Source: Arthrobacter sp. zg-Y238
GTDB lineage: Bacteria; Actinomycetota; Actinomycetes; Actinomycetales; Micrococcaceae
Length of the DNA stretch: 64,000 nucleotides
Assembly: GCF_024385525.1 (NCBI RefSeq)
Contig: NZ_JANFLU010000011.1
Coordinates: forward strand, 1 to 64,000
Direction: 5' to 3'
Under the pieces are notes generated by a model. The model was not told the DNA's origin, made no database searches, and worked only from the letters and a program-made list of their open reading frames with translations. Positions 17,268 to 25,426 of this stretch are shown here, one piece after another. A program made the position numbers and the translations under genes. Positions within the stretch are counted from its first letter, which is position 1, and each line of letters opens with the position of its first letter.

Positions 17268-18170
17268 TTACAGCCGCGCCGAATACGAGGACTGCGCACC
17301 CTCGCGGGTAGCGGCCAATGCGCCGGCGCGCGCCGCAAACTCGGCAGCCTGGACCAGCGAATCACCGGCGGCAAGCCGGGCAGCAGTACCGGCGGTGAAT
17401 GCGTCCCCGCAGCCGGTGGTGTCCACCGCGGTCACCCGGGTGGGAGCGACGGCAGCAACACGGTCCGCACCGGCAGCGGTGCCGTCCAGTACGACGGCGC
17501 CCTCTCCGCCGAGCGTGATGATGGTACGGCGCACGCCCAGGCGGGCCAGGGAAGCGATGACCCGTTCCCAGTCCGACGCCGGATCGGCCAGTCCCGTGAC
17601 CAGCGCCGCTTCGTGGGCGTTGAGCAGCAGGACATCGGTCAAGGCGAGCAGTTCGGCGGGAACCTCCCGGTACGGCGAGAGATTCAGCAGCACCTGGGCG
17701 CCGGCGTCGTGCCCTGCCTGCGCTGCGGCGGCCACCGCTTCGAGCGGAACCTCCAAGCTCAGGCAGAGCACTGCGGCATCGTCGAACAGGTCCGCCGGGA
17801 GGTCGGCGCCGGTGACCGTGCCGTTGGCGCCGGGGGAGACGATGATGGTGTTCTCCCCGGCAGCGTCCACCACGATCATCGCGGTGCCCGTCGCTGTGCC
17901 GGTGCGGCGCAGGACGCGGGAGGCGTCTACGCCGGCGTCGGCTGCTGCCTTCAGCAGCAGATCACCGTGCCCGTCGGCGCCCACGGCACCGAAGAGCCGC
18001 ACCTCGGCACCCAGCAGGGCAGCGGCAGCGGCCTGGTTGGCGCTCTTGCCGCCCGGGACAATGACCAGTTCCGATCCGTTCAGGGTTTCCCCGGGGGAGG
18101 GGAAACGGTCGGTGCGGACGGTCAGATCGGCATTAAGCGAGCCGACAACTACAACTTTTCCGGCGGACAT
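17268..18170 (-). CDS. rbsK: ribokinase (PfkB family)
   Basis: A 300-residue sugar kinase that phosphorylates ribose to ribose 5-phosphate. GSLNADL at the N-terminus, PGGKSANQA near 40 (substrate binding), and DTTGCGDAFTAG at 250-261 with catalytic Asp256 are the PfkB/ribokinase signatures. It is the last gene of the operon beginning at the nucleoside hydrolase: hydrolysis of nucleosides releases free ribose, which this enzyme would return to the pentose phosphate pathway. It starts 28 bases after the upstream MFS stop with TAGGAGA as ribosome site and is followed by a strong terminator. Confidence 0.93.
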   Translation of the reverse strand: MSAGKVVVVGSLNADLTVRTDRFPSPGETLNGSELVIVPGGKSANQAAAAALLGAEVRLFGAVGADGHGDLLLKAAADAGVDASRVLRRTGTATGTAMIVVDAAGENTIIVSPGANGTVTGADLPADLFDDAAVLCLSLEVPLEAVAAAAQAGHDAGAQVLLNLSPYREVPAELLALTDVLLLNAHEAALVTGLADPASDWERVIASLARLGVRRTIITLGGEGAVVLDGTAAGADRVAAVAPTRVTAVDTTGCGDAFTAGTAARLAAGDSLVQAAEFAARAGALAATREGAQSSYSARL

Positions 18171-18198
18171 GCAGTGATTCTCCTAGGGTGGCGGACGG

Positions 18199-19632
18199 TC
18201 AGCGGTGGTCGGTCTCGGCCGGGGCGGCGTCAACCTCGGCATCGGCCGGCCTCGGAATGAGGAAGGACGAGGCCAGGGCCAGCGCCAGGATGACCAGTCC
18301 GGCAATGATACCGGCGTAGTACCCGGTGGATCCGGCGCCGTCGGCCGGGGTGGCAGCCGTCTTCACCGCGTAGATCACGGCGAAGCTCAGGCCCGCGCCC
18401 AGATTGAACGCACCGGCGTTGAGGCCGGGCAGGAAGCCGGGGTTCTCCTTCGGGGAGAGCACGATGCCCAGTCCGTTGAGCATGATGTTGCTGATGCCGG
18501 CGTAGGTGATGCCGATCAGCACGGATACGCCCAGCAGCCCCAGCCGGGAGTCGCTGCCGACTATCAGGAGCATCAGGGCCAGGGTGATGACGGAGCCGAT
18601 CAGGCCGATCCGCAGCACCTTGCCGTAACCCCAGCTGGCGGCCAGCCGGCCGGCGAGGGGCCCCAGGAACAGGCCCGCGAGGGCGTACGGCGTAAGGGTC
18701 CACCAGGCGGACTCCTCGGCGCCCATGCCGAAACCGACAACGCCGTCCTGCGCCAGGGCCGGGATGATGCCGTTGATCACGGCAAAGACGCCGGTCATGG
18801 TCAGCAGCGTGGTCAGCAGCAGGGCCCAAGTGGAGCGCTGCTTCAGCAGATAGGTGGCCACGAGCGGCTGCTCGGTGCGGTTCTCCACCTTCCAGAACGC
18901 CACGAAGGCGACTACGCCAATGACGATCAGGGCGATGACCAGCGGCCAGTTGGCGTCCGCCAGTTTGCCCGCCTCATTGAACGCGGTCAGGAGCGTGCCC
19001 ACGGAAATGACCAGCGGAACAACGCCCACCCAGTCCATCTTTTCCTTCTTTTCGGCCCGGGATTCGGGGGCCAGGAAGAAGAGCAGGGCCGTGGCGACCG
19101 CACCGACAATGGCCATGGCCCAGAAGACGGACGCGAACCCGTGGTTTTCCGCAAGGTAGCCGCCGGCGACGGCGTCGACCCCTGCGATGCCGCCGTTGAC
19201 GGCGGTGATGACGCCCATCAGGGTGCCGTACAGCTTGGGATCGCGGATCTCCACGCGCAGCATGATCAGCGTCAGCGGCACCACCGGTCCCGAAACGCCC
19301 TGGATCAGGCGGGCCAGGAAGAGGACCTCGATGCTCGGTGCCAGGGCGGCTACCACGGAGCCGATGGTCAGGACCACCAGCATCCCGGTGAGGACCTTCT
19401 TGCGGCCGATGATGTCGCCGAGGCGCGGCAGGAACAGCGAGAACAGTGCGGCAGCGGTGAAGAACGCGGTCTGCGTCAGGCCCACTGCCGCCGAGGTGGT
19501 TTCCAGTTCCTCCTCGATGCTGACCAATGCGGGGGAGAGCATGGAGGCGTTGAGCTGGAACGCCACGCAGGCGGCCAGCAGGGCGGCCATCAGTGCGCCG
19601 ACATTTACCCGTCGGCGGGCGGTTTCAGTCAC
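18199..19632 (-). CDS. MFS transporter, DHA2-like, second tandem copy
   Basis: A 477-residue transporter with about 14 hydrophobic helices. The loop GRKKVL after LPRLGDII is the MFS loop 2-3 motif. It is a close paralogue of the neighbouring 19629-21086 product: long identical stretches occur throughout (for example ESRAEKKEKMDWVGVVPLV and FGMGAEESAWWT). Its GTG start overlaps the TGA of that gene in GTGA. Placement between a nucleoside hydrolase and ribokinase suggests nucleoside or ribose uptake, although the family as a whole is known for drug export. Substrate is inferred from context only. Confidence 0.88.
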   Translation of the reverse strand: MTETARRRVNVGALMAALLAACVAFQLNASMLSPALVSIEEELETTSAAVGLTQTAFFTAAALFSLFLPRLGDIIGRKKVLTGMLVVLTIGSVVAALAPSIEVLFLARLIQGVSGPVVPLTLIMLRVEIRDPKLYGTLMGVITAVNGGIAGVDAVAGGYLAENHGFASVFWAMAIVGAVATALLFFLAPESRAEKKEKMDWVGVVPLVISVGTLLTAFNEAGKLADANWPLVIALIVIGVVAFVAFWKVENRTEQPLVATYLLKQRSTWALLLTTLLTMTGVFAVINGIIPALAQDGVVGFGMGAEESAWWTLTPYALAGLFLGPLAGRLAASWGYGKVLRIGLIGSVITLALMLLIVGSDSRLGLLGVSVLIGITYAGISNIMLNGLGIVLSPKENPGFLPGLNAGAFNLGAGLSFAVIYAVKTAATPADGAGSTGYYAGIIAGLVILALALASSFLIPRPADAEVDAAPAETDHR

Positions 19633-21086
19633 GAGTTCACCTCGATTTTGGCTCGGGCGGCATCGGGTTCGGCTGCCTCCGGATCACCACTGATGTCAGC
19701 AGGCTTGGGGATGAGGAAGGACGTGGCCAGGGCCAGGGCCAGAATGACTGCGCCGGCAATGATGCCGCCGTAATAGCCCTCGGTGCCGGACCCGTCCGTT
19801 ACCGTGGTTGCCGTCTTCGCGGCGTAAATCACGGCGAAGCTCAGGCCGGCGCCCAGGTTGAACGCACCGGCGTTGAGGCCGGGAAGGAAGCCGGGGTTCT
19901 CCTTCGGGGAAAGCATGACGCCCAAGCCGCTGAGCATCACGTTGCCGACGCCGGCATAGGTGATGCCGACCAGGATGGAAATAGCCAGCAGGCCCAGCCG
20001 GGAATCGCTGCCGACGACCGGGAGCATCAGTGCCAGCGCGATGACCGAGCCGATGGTGCCGATCCGCAGCACCTTGGCGTAGCCCCAGCTGCCTGCCAGC
20101 CGTCCCGCGAACGGTCCCACGATGAGGCCGGCGAGGGCGTAGGGGGTGATGGTCCACCAGGCCGACTCTTCCGCACCCATGCCGAAGCCTACGGCGCCGT
20201 CCTGGGCCAGGGCCGGGATGATCCCGTTCATCACGGCGAAAACGCCGGTCATGGTCAGAACGGTGGTCAGCAGCAGGGCCCAGGTGGAGCGCTGCTTCAG
20301 GAGGTAAGTAGCGATGAGTGGCTGCTCGGTCCGGTTTTCGATCTTCCAGAACACCGTGAACGCGATGACGGAAATGACGATCAGGCCGATGACCAGCGGC
20401 CAGTTGGCTTCCGCCAGTTTGCCGGCCTCGTTGAAGGCCGTGAGCAGGGTGCCGACCGAGATGACCAGGGGGACAACGCCCACCCAGTCCATCTTTTCCT
20501 TCTTCTCGGCACGGGATTCAGGGATCACGGCAATGACGAGGGCGGCGGCAATGACGCCGACGACGGCCATGGACCAGAAGATTGATGCGAAGCCGTGGTT
20601 CTGCGCCAGATAGCCGCCGGCAATGGCATCAACGCCGGCGATGCCGCCGTTGACTGCGGCAATGACGCCCATCAGGGTGCCGTACAGCTTGGGGTCGCGG
20701 ATCTCCACGCGCAGCATGATCATGGACAGCGCAACGGTGGGTCCGGAGACGCCCTGGATCAGCCGGGCCAGGAACAGGACCTCGATGCTCGGTGCGAGGG
20801 CGGCAATCACGGAGCCGATGGTCAGGACCACCAGCATTCCGCCGAGGACCTTCTTGCGGCCGATGATGTCGCCGAGGCGCGGCAGGAACAGGGAGAACAG
20901 TGCGGCGGCGGTGAAGAACGCCGTCTGGGTCAGGGCTACGGCAGCCGAAGTGGTGTTAAGTTCCTGCTCGATGGTGAACAGGGCGGGGGAGAGCATGGAG
21001 GCGTTGAGCTGGAACGCAACGCAGGCGGCCAGCAGAGCCGCCATCAGTGCGCCGACGCTCACCCGGCGGCGGGTCGTTTCACTCAC
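19629..21086 (-). CDS. MFS transporter, DHA2-like, first tandem copy
   Basis: A 485-residue MFS protein with about 14 membrane helices, near-identical along most of its length to the next gene downstream. Differences gather in membrane helices around residues 150-190 and 215-250, which may alter substrate preference, and in the C-terminal tail. Its GTG start at 21086 overlaps the stop of the nucleoside hydrolase gene in GTGA and its own stop overlaps the next start in the same way, so three consecutive genes are translationally coupled. A nucleoside or pentose importer is the natural guess; there is no direct sequence proof. Confidence 0.88.
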   Translation of the reverse strand: MSETTRRRVSVGALMAALLAACVAFQLNASMLSPALFTIEQELNTTSAAVALTQTAFFTAAALFSLFLPRLGDIIGRKKVLGGMLVVLTIGSVIAALAPSIEVLFLARLIQGVSGPTVALSMIMLRVEIRDPKLYGTLMGVIAAVNGGIAGVDAIAGGYLAQNHGFASIFWSMAVVGVIAAALVIAVIPESRAEKKEKMDWVGVVPLVISVGTLLTAFNEAGKLAEANWPLVIGLIVISVIAFTVFWKIENRTEQPLIATYLLKQRSTWALLLTTVLTMTGVFAVMNGIIPALAQDGAVGFGMGAEESAWWTITPYALAGLIVGPFAGRLAGSWGYAKVLRIGTIGSVIALALMLPVVGSDSRLGLLAISILVGITYAGVGNVMLSGLGVMLSPKENPGFLPGLNAGAFNLGAGLSFAVIYAAKTATTVTDGSGTEGYYGGIIAGAVILALALATSFLIPKPADISGDPEAAEPDAARAKIEVNS

Positions 21087-22030
21087 AGTTCAACCTCGCC
21101 AATGCGCTGAAGGGCGTCCACAACCAGATCCCAGAACTTCCGGTGGTCCAGGTCCACGGCCACGGAGGTGTTGCAGTCTGCGGGGGCCGGCGCGCGGAAG
21201 TCCGCCACCGTCATCCCCAGTGTCAGGGTGCCGGTCAGTTCCACGTCCAGCGGGACGCGCCGGGTGGTCATGACGGAGGGGTCGATGACGTAAGCGACGG
21301 CGCAGGGATCATGCACGGGCGGGAAGTCGAAGCCCTGGGCATCCTTGTAGGCCTCGCCGAAGAAGTCGAGCAGTTCGCCGACGAATTTAGCGGGCTTCGT
21401 GCCGACGGCGGCGATGCGCTCGGCAACTTCGTCCGTAGCCAGTGCCTGGTGCGTGAGGTCCAGGCCGACCATGGTCAGCGGCCACTTCTCGTTGAACACG
21501 ATGTGCGCTGCTTCGGGGTCGATCTTGATGTTGAACTCGGCCACGGCGGACCAGTTGCCTACGTGGTAGCCGCCGCCCATGAGGACGACTTCCTTGACCC
21601 GTTCGGCGATGCGCGGTTCCTTGCGCACGGCCATGGCGATGTTGGTCAGGCCGGCTGTGGGGACGAGGGTGACGGTGTTCGGCTCGTGTGCCATGACGGT
21701 GTCGATGATCAGATCCACTGCGTGGCGGGAATCCAGTTCGAGGGTTGGCTCCGGAAGCTCGGGACCGTCCATGCCGGAGTCGCCGTGGATGTCCGGGGCG
21801 TTTTCGATCGTGCGGACCAGGGGCCTGTCACAGCCCGCTGCGAAGGGAATGCCTGTGATATTTGCGACACGGGCAATTGCCAGTGCGTTACGTGTCACCT
21901 TCTCCAGGGTCTGGTTTCCGACGACGGTTGTCACCGCCAGGAGGTCGATCTCCGGGCTGCCGTGTGCCAGCAGCAGGGCGACCGCATCATCATGCCCGGG
22001 ATCGCAATCCAGGATGATTTTGTGGGGCAT
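21083..22030 (-). CDS. nucleoside hydrolase (IunH/Rih family)
   Basis: A 315-residue enzyme that cleaves the N-glycosidic bond of nucleosides to base and ribose. The Ca-binding signature DCDPGHDDA stands at residues 8-16, VTTVVGNQ near 39, and VHDPCAVAYVIDP near 240 carries the family His-Asp pair. The ATG at 22030 has GGAGACGTA just upstream; an in-frame longer reading to 22237 is unlikely. It is the first gene of a four-gene operon with two MFS transporters and ribokinase, a complete uptake-and-salvage route. Whether it prefers uridine, inosine or all nucleosides cannot be told. Confidence 0.93.
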   Translation of the reverse strand: MPHKIILDCDPGHDDAVALLLAHGSPEIDLLAVTTVVGNQTLEKVTRNALAIARVANITGIPFAAGCDRPLVRTIENAPDIHGDSGMDGPELPEPTLELDSRHAVDLIIDTVMAHEPNTVTLVPTAGLTNIAMAVRKEPRIAERVKEVVLMGGGYHVGNWSAVAEFNIKIDPEAAHIVFNEKWPLTMVGLDLTHQALATDEVAERIAAVGTKPAKFVGELLDFFGEAYKDAQGFDFPPVHDPCAVAYVIDPSVMTTRRVPLDVELTGTLTLGMTVADFRAPAPADCNTSVAVDLDHRKFWDLVVDALQRIGEVEL

Positions 22031-22415
22031 TACGTCTCCGCTTCGTTGAGGTTCTAGCTCCGGGACCGCAGTTCCGGCATTGCGGCGTCCGGCTCCGGTA
22101 CTCCTGCAGCGGTCCGCAGCGGTGCGGACATGGGGGAGTGCCTGCCTGGCACCAGAATTAACGATATAGACGTATTGCGGACCACTCCGCCGTGGCTCCT
22201 GCCGCGCACCGGCCGGAACTCCGTTCCGATTTGCCATCTGGCTGCGGGGAAATTATGCTGTCCGCCGCTCTTTCGCGGGCGGGGCGCGACGCCGGGCCGC
22301 TGCCTCCCTTCCAGCATGACCGAACGCCCCGGACCCCACCAGACGGCAGCTTGATTTGGGTTGCCGGTGCGACCTATTCGGGGGATGTTCCCTGCTCCGA
22401 TCGGGGAGTCAAAGA
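22031..22415. other. intergenic region upstream of nucleoside operon
   Basis: I see no supported gene in these 385 bases. They hold the promoter region of the nucleoside operon; the AT-rich patch around 22155-22180 is the likeliest place. No obvious operator palindrome was found. Confidence 0.4.
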
Positions 22416-22449
22416 CGGCAGCCCCGCTCCGGGGAGAGCGGGGCTGCCG
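22416..22449 (-). terminator. hairpin terminator after small gene
   Basis: A perfect 14-bp inverted repeat (CGGCAGCCCCGCTC at 22416-22429, complement at 22436-22449) with a 6-base loop lies 18 bases beyond the stop of the small gene at 22468-22695. The flank has no T-tract. Confidence 0.7.
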
Positions 22450-22467
22450 AAGATGCCCTTCAGCTAC

Positions 22468-22695
22468 TTACCACCGGACCTTTCGCTCCCGCGGTCCCTG
22501 CCTGGTGGTCGCACGGGTGGGCTTGTGGTCTTTGCCGAGACTCTGCCAGCCGGGCAGGGCGGTCTCCGGGGCAGAGCCCAGCTGCTGGGCGCTCGCCTCG
22601 CTCAGCCGTGCTTCGGCCGCGGGAGCGAGATGGATCTCGACGAGCGGCAATACGGGTTGTGGGGCTTCGGGCTTTTTCTCTTTGGGTACACGCAT
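22468..22695 (-). CDS. small hypothetical protein, 75 residues
   Basis: A 75-residue protein beginning MRVPKEKKPEAPQPVLPLVE. The ATG at 22695 has an excellent GGAGGACACC upstream and a 14-bp hairpin stands just after the TAA stop, so expression is credible. The protein is rich in Pro, Ala, Glu and basic residues, ends in a basic tail (TTRQGPRERKVRW), has no membrane helix and no Cys, and is probably largely disordered. I do not recognise a family. It is monocistronic. Confidence 0.6.
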   Translation of the reverse strand: MRVPKEKKPEAPQPVLPLVEIHLAPAAEARLSEASAQQLGSAPETALPGWQSLGKDHKPTRATTRQGPRERKVRW

Positions 22696-22930
22696 GGTGT
22701 CCTCCAATGGCTCTGGGCCGTTGAGGTTATGTCAGGGACACCGTCCGGGCGTGCGGAAGGCACACCGGTTCTACCGGGAGGTTTTGGCTGGGCAGACGGA
22801 CGGACTCGGAGGCAGTGCCTCAACAAGCTCTAATGGATGGTGTCTGCGGTGGGTTCGAGCGCGCGGCGCTACTCGAATATCAGTATTCCCATGCCGATGA
22901 CCATAACAGTGCGCCGGTGCCCCGGATAGC

Positions 22931-23047
22931 CCTTTCCCAAAGAACCTGACGTATTAACGGTGACGACGGCGGCACCTGGGCCGGTGCCGCCGTCGCGCTG
23001 TTTAGCGAAGGATTAGAAAGTCAGGACAATTCGGCCGCGCAGGCCGC
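22931..23047. repeat. 117-bp direct repeat, copy 1
   Basis: This copy spans the terminator-like inverted repeat 22965-22976/22983-22994 and the last dozen codons of the oxidoreductase gene. It matches 25305-25421 at a distance of 2374 bp with about 70 bases fully identical in the middle and scattered differences at both ends. Confidence 0.9.
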
Positions 23048-23942
23048 CGGCCTCCAGCCTGCGGTGCGCATCGGCAGCCCGTTCGGCGGGCAGGACGTCC
23101 GCGATCCGCAGGCTGAGCAGGTCCGCTTCGGCCAGCGCCCGCAGCCGGTCCAGCTTCACCCCGGAGGAGTACTCCTCGGCGACTCGGATCGGATGCACCG
23201 TAATGCCGCGGCCGGGATGCCCGTCCCACCCGCGTACGGTGGCGAACCCGCCGCCGTCGCGCACAGCGCCCGCTGCCAGCTCGTTCATCACCGCCGCATC
23301 CGCGACGGCGTCTACACCGTCGGGGAAAAGCTCCCGGATCCGGTCGGCAACGTCGTCGCCGCGCTCCACCACGTGGTCCGCCCCCAGTGCCGTTACGACC
23401 TCAGCGTCCCGCGGGGAGGCATCGGCAACAACAGTCAGTCCGGCCTCCTTGGCGAGCTGGATCAGATAGTTGCCGAGGGTTCCGGCTGCACCGGTGATCG
23501 CCAGGACCGAGCCTTCGGCAAGGTCCAGTTTCTCCAAGGTCTGCACCGCAGTCAGTCCGTTCATCGGCAGCGTGGCGGCGGCCTCCAGCCCGACGCCGGC
23601 CGGGATCCGTGCGATGGAGTCCGACGGTGCCACCAAGTACTCGGCATAGGCGCCCCGCCGTGCGGCCCGGGGCAGGGCCAGGGCCATGACTTCGTCGCCG
23701 ATCCGCCAGCCGGCGCCCTCACCCACCTCGTCGACCACTCCGGCGGCGTCCATGCCCGGGATATAGGGCGGCTCCTGCCCGCCCATGTCCTGGGCGCCGG
23801 AGCGCAGCACGGTGTCGGTGGGGCTGACCGCGGCCGCGTGGACCCGGATGCGGACCTCGCCGGGGCCGGCATGGGGTTCGGGCACGTCGAGGACCTCCAA
23901 GACCTCGGGGCCGCCGAAGGCACGGATGCCAACAATCTTCAT
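23013..23942 (-). CDS. NADP-dependent oxidoreductase, quinone reductase-like (MDR)
   Basis: A 309-residue zinc-free medium-chain dehydrogenase/reductase. The N-terminal GroES-like domain (1-115) has HAAAVSPTDTVLRSG in place of the zinc-ligand pattern; the Rossmann part (about 125-260) has ITGAAGTLGNYLIQLAKEAG, the NADP-binding AAxGxxG variant. Related proteins reduce quinones or enones. AGAGGAG precedes the ATG. It starts 12 bases after the stop of the SDR gene upstream and is co-transcribed with it; its 3' end belongs to a 117-bp repeat whose second copy lies beyond the SDR gene. Confidence 0.9.
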   Translation of the reverse strand: MKIVGIRAFGGPEVLEVLDVPEPHAGPGEVRIRVHAAAVSPTDTVLRSGAQDMGGQEPPYIPGMDAAGVVDEVGEGAGWRIGDEVMALALPRAARRGAYAEYLVAPSDSIARIPAGVGLEAAATLPMNGLTAVQTLEKLDLAEGSVLAITGAAGTLGNYLIQLAKEAGLTVVADASPRDAEVVTALGADHVVERGDDVADRIRELFPDGVDAVADAAVMNELAAGAVRDGGGFATVRGWDGHPGRGITVHPIRVAEEYSSGVKLDRLRALAEADLLSLRIADVLPAERAADAHRRLEAGGLRGRIVLTF

Positions 23943-23954
23943 GGGGAACTCCTC

Positions 23955-25130
23955 TTACTTCTGCAGCGGGGCCGTGGGCCCCGGAATGATGCGCTGTTGT
24001 GCCAGCCGGTCGAAGAGCTCCAGGAACCGGTCTTCGGAGTCCAGGCAGTCGGCAAAACCTGCCTGGCGGGCCTTGATGGTGGAGGAGACGTTGTCGAACT
24101 CCGAGCGGAAAATGAAGTCGGCGAATTCCCAGCGCACCAGTTCTTCGTAAGGGATCTGTTCCAATCCGTACCGTGCGGTCATCTGCTTCCAGAGGGCACG
24201 GTACTGCGGCATTGCATCCGTCAGGGGCACGGGCTGTGGCTCTGCGTATTCCATGCCGAAGTACCTGGCGAAGGCCGGCCACAGCTGCCGCCAGCGGAAC
24301 TGGTCGCCGTTGGTGATGTTGTAGATTTCCCCTGCGGCGGTGGGTTCCGAGCCTGCCCATGCGGCGGCGCGGGCCAGCAGCTCGGCGTCGGTGACCTGGT
24401 ACAGGGCATCGTATGCCGCCACGGTGCCGGGGAAACGCAGCGGCTGGCCCAGTTCCTTGCTGATGCTGGCGTAGACCGCGATGGCCATCAGCAGGTTCAT
24501 CGGGTTGCCGGTGGCGTAGCCGATCACGCCCTCGGGACGCAGCACGGTCAGGGTGAAGCCGCGCTCGGCGGCCACCTCGCGCAGCAGGTCCTCCTGGTCG
24601 TAGTAGAAGTTCGGCTGGATCAGCCGCGGATCCCGTTCCTTGGCCGGGGCGTTGAAGTAGCCCAGATGCGCGCCGTAGGCCTTCCCGCCCTGATAGAGCG
24701 TGACATGGCGCAGCGGAGCCCCGGCGGCGTGCAGGCCGTCCAAGGTGTTGCGCAGGAGAGCGGTGTTGACCTCGGACAATTCGGCCGACGTCGGACGCTC
24801 AATGTAGGCACCGAAGACCAGATGGGTGGTGTCCGCCGCCGGGGCCAGGCCTTCGCGGGCCTTGTCGGCATCCAGCAGGTCCACGGACAGATGCTCCCAG
24901 TCTGCGCCGGGCACGGGGCGGCGGCTGGCTCCGCGTACCTTCCAGCCACGGCGGGCATACTCGTCCGCGGCATGCCGGCCGATCACTCCGCCGGCGCCGG
25001 CCACGAGCACGACGCCGGCTCCCGAGTCGTGGGGCGGCGCCGCGGTGTGGGCCTGGTCCTGTTCGATGATGCCGGGCGTCGGGTTGGCGCCGGCATGTGA
25101 CTCGGCGGCTGCTTCAGGGAAGGTTTCCAT
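23955..25130 (-). CDS. SDR family NAD(P)-dependent oxidoreductase, PRISE-like
   Basis: A 391-residue extended short-chain reductase. The cofactor motif GAGGVIGRHAADEYARRG lies near residue 44, after a disordered N-terminus of about 36 residues; the block with YQGGKAYGAHLG and FYYDQED is typical of the progesterone 5-beta-reductase/iridoid synthase (PRISE) group, where Tyr of the FYY stretch and Lys of GGKAYG act in catalysis on enones. AGGAGAACCC precedes the ATG. With the quinone reductase-like gene 12 bases downstream it forms a two-gene operon that may reduce alpha,beta-unsaturated carbonyl compounds. The substrate is not known. Confidence 0.85.
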   Translation of the reverse strand: METFPEAAAESHAGANPTPGIIEQDQAHTAAPPHDSGAGVVLVAGAGGVIGRHAADEYARRGWKVRGASRRPVPGADWEHLSVDLLDADKAREGLAPAADTTHLVFGAYIERPTSAELSEVNTALLRNTLDGLHAAGAPLRHVTLYQGGKAYGAHLGYFNAPAKERDPRLIQPNFYYDQEDLLREVAAERGFTLTVLRPEGVIGYATGNPMNLLMAIAVYASISKELGQPLRFPGTVAAYDALYQVTDAELLARAAAWAGSEPTAAGEIYNITNGDQFRWRQLWPAFARYFGMEYAEPQPVPLTDAMPQYRALWKQMTARYGLEQIPYEELVRWEFADFIFRSEFDNVSSTIKARQAGFADCLDSEDRFLELFDRLAQQRIIPGPTAPLQK

Positions 25131-25247
25131 GGGTTCTCCTGTTGATTCCGTAATACCTGGTCAACGGCCAGTACCTCGACGATATCGATCATCAGCGTGC
25201 TTATGAAAATCCCGGGGGTTGCCGCATGGGGCGGACAATCCATCAGG

Positions 25248-25304
25248 CCTGTTCCAGGTTCCGGTCCCGGCCGGCTGGTCCGCTCCCTTTTCCTCACGGC
25301 TGGT
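25248..25304 (+). pseudogene. decayed fragment of a PLP-enzyme gene
   Basis: Positions 25248-25282 match 28222-28256, inside the intact PLP gene, with one mismatch in 35; 25283-25295 then match 28321-28333 with one mismatch and similarity fades by 25304. The 64 bases in between (28257-28320) are missing here, and the missing piece is flanked in the intact gene by GGCTGGTCCG and GGCTGGCCCG, so the loss looks like slippage between short direct repeats. This is a remnant, not a gene. Confidence 0.75.
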
Positions 25305-25426
25305 CCTTTCCCAAAGACCCTGACGCATTAACGGTGACGACGGCGGCACCTGGGCCGGTGCCGCCGTCGCGCTGTTTAGCGAAGGATTAGAAAGTCAGGA
25401 TCGTCCGGCCCCGCAGGCCGCTGGTC
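25305..25426. repeat. 117-bp direct repeat, copy 2, with oxidoreductase tail remnant
   Basis: 25305-25421 repeats 22931-23047. On the minus strand 25388-25426 can still be read as the end of an oxidoreductase, ending LRGRTILTF before TAA, against LRGRIVLTF in the intact gene. The remnant abuts the stop codon of the CAP-SLH gene. The copied hairpin (25339-25350/25357-25368) may now serve as that gene's terminator. Confidence 0.85.

Noticed and set aside
23064-25100. Plus-strand 678-codon open frame opposite the oxidoreductase and SDR genes
   Set aside because: Both minus-strand genes have ribosome sites and catalytic motifs; this frame has none.
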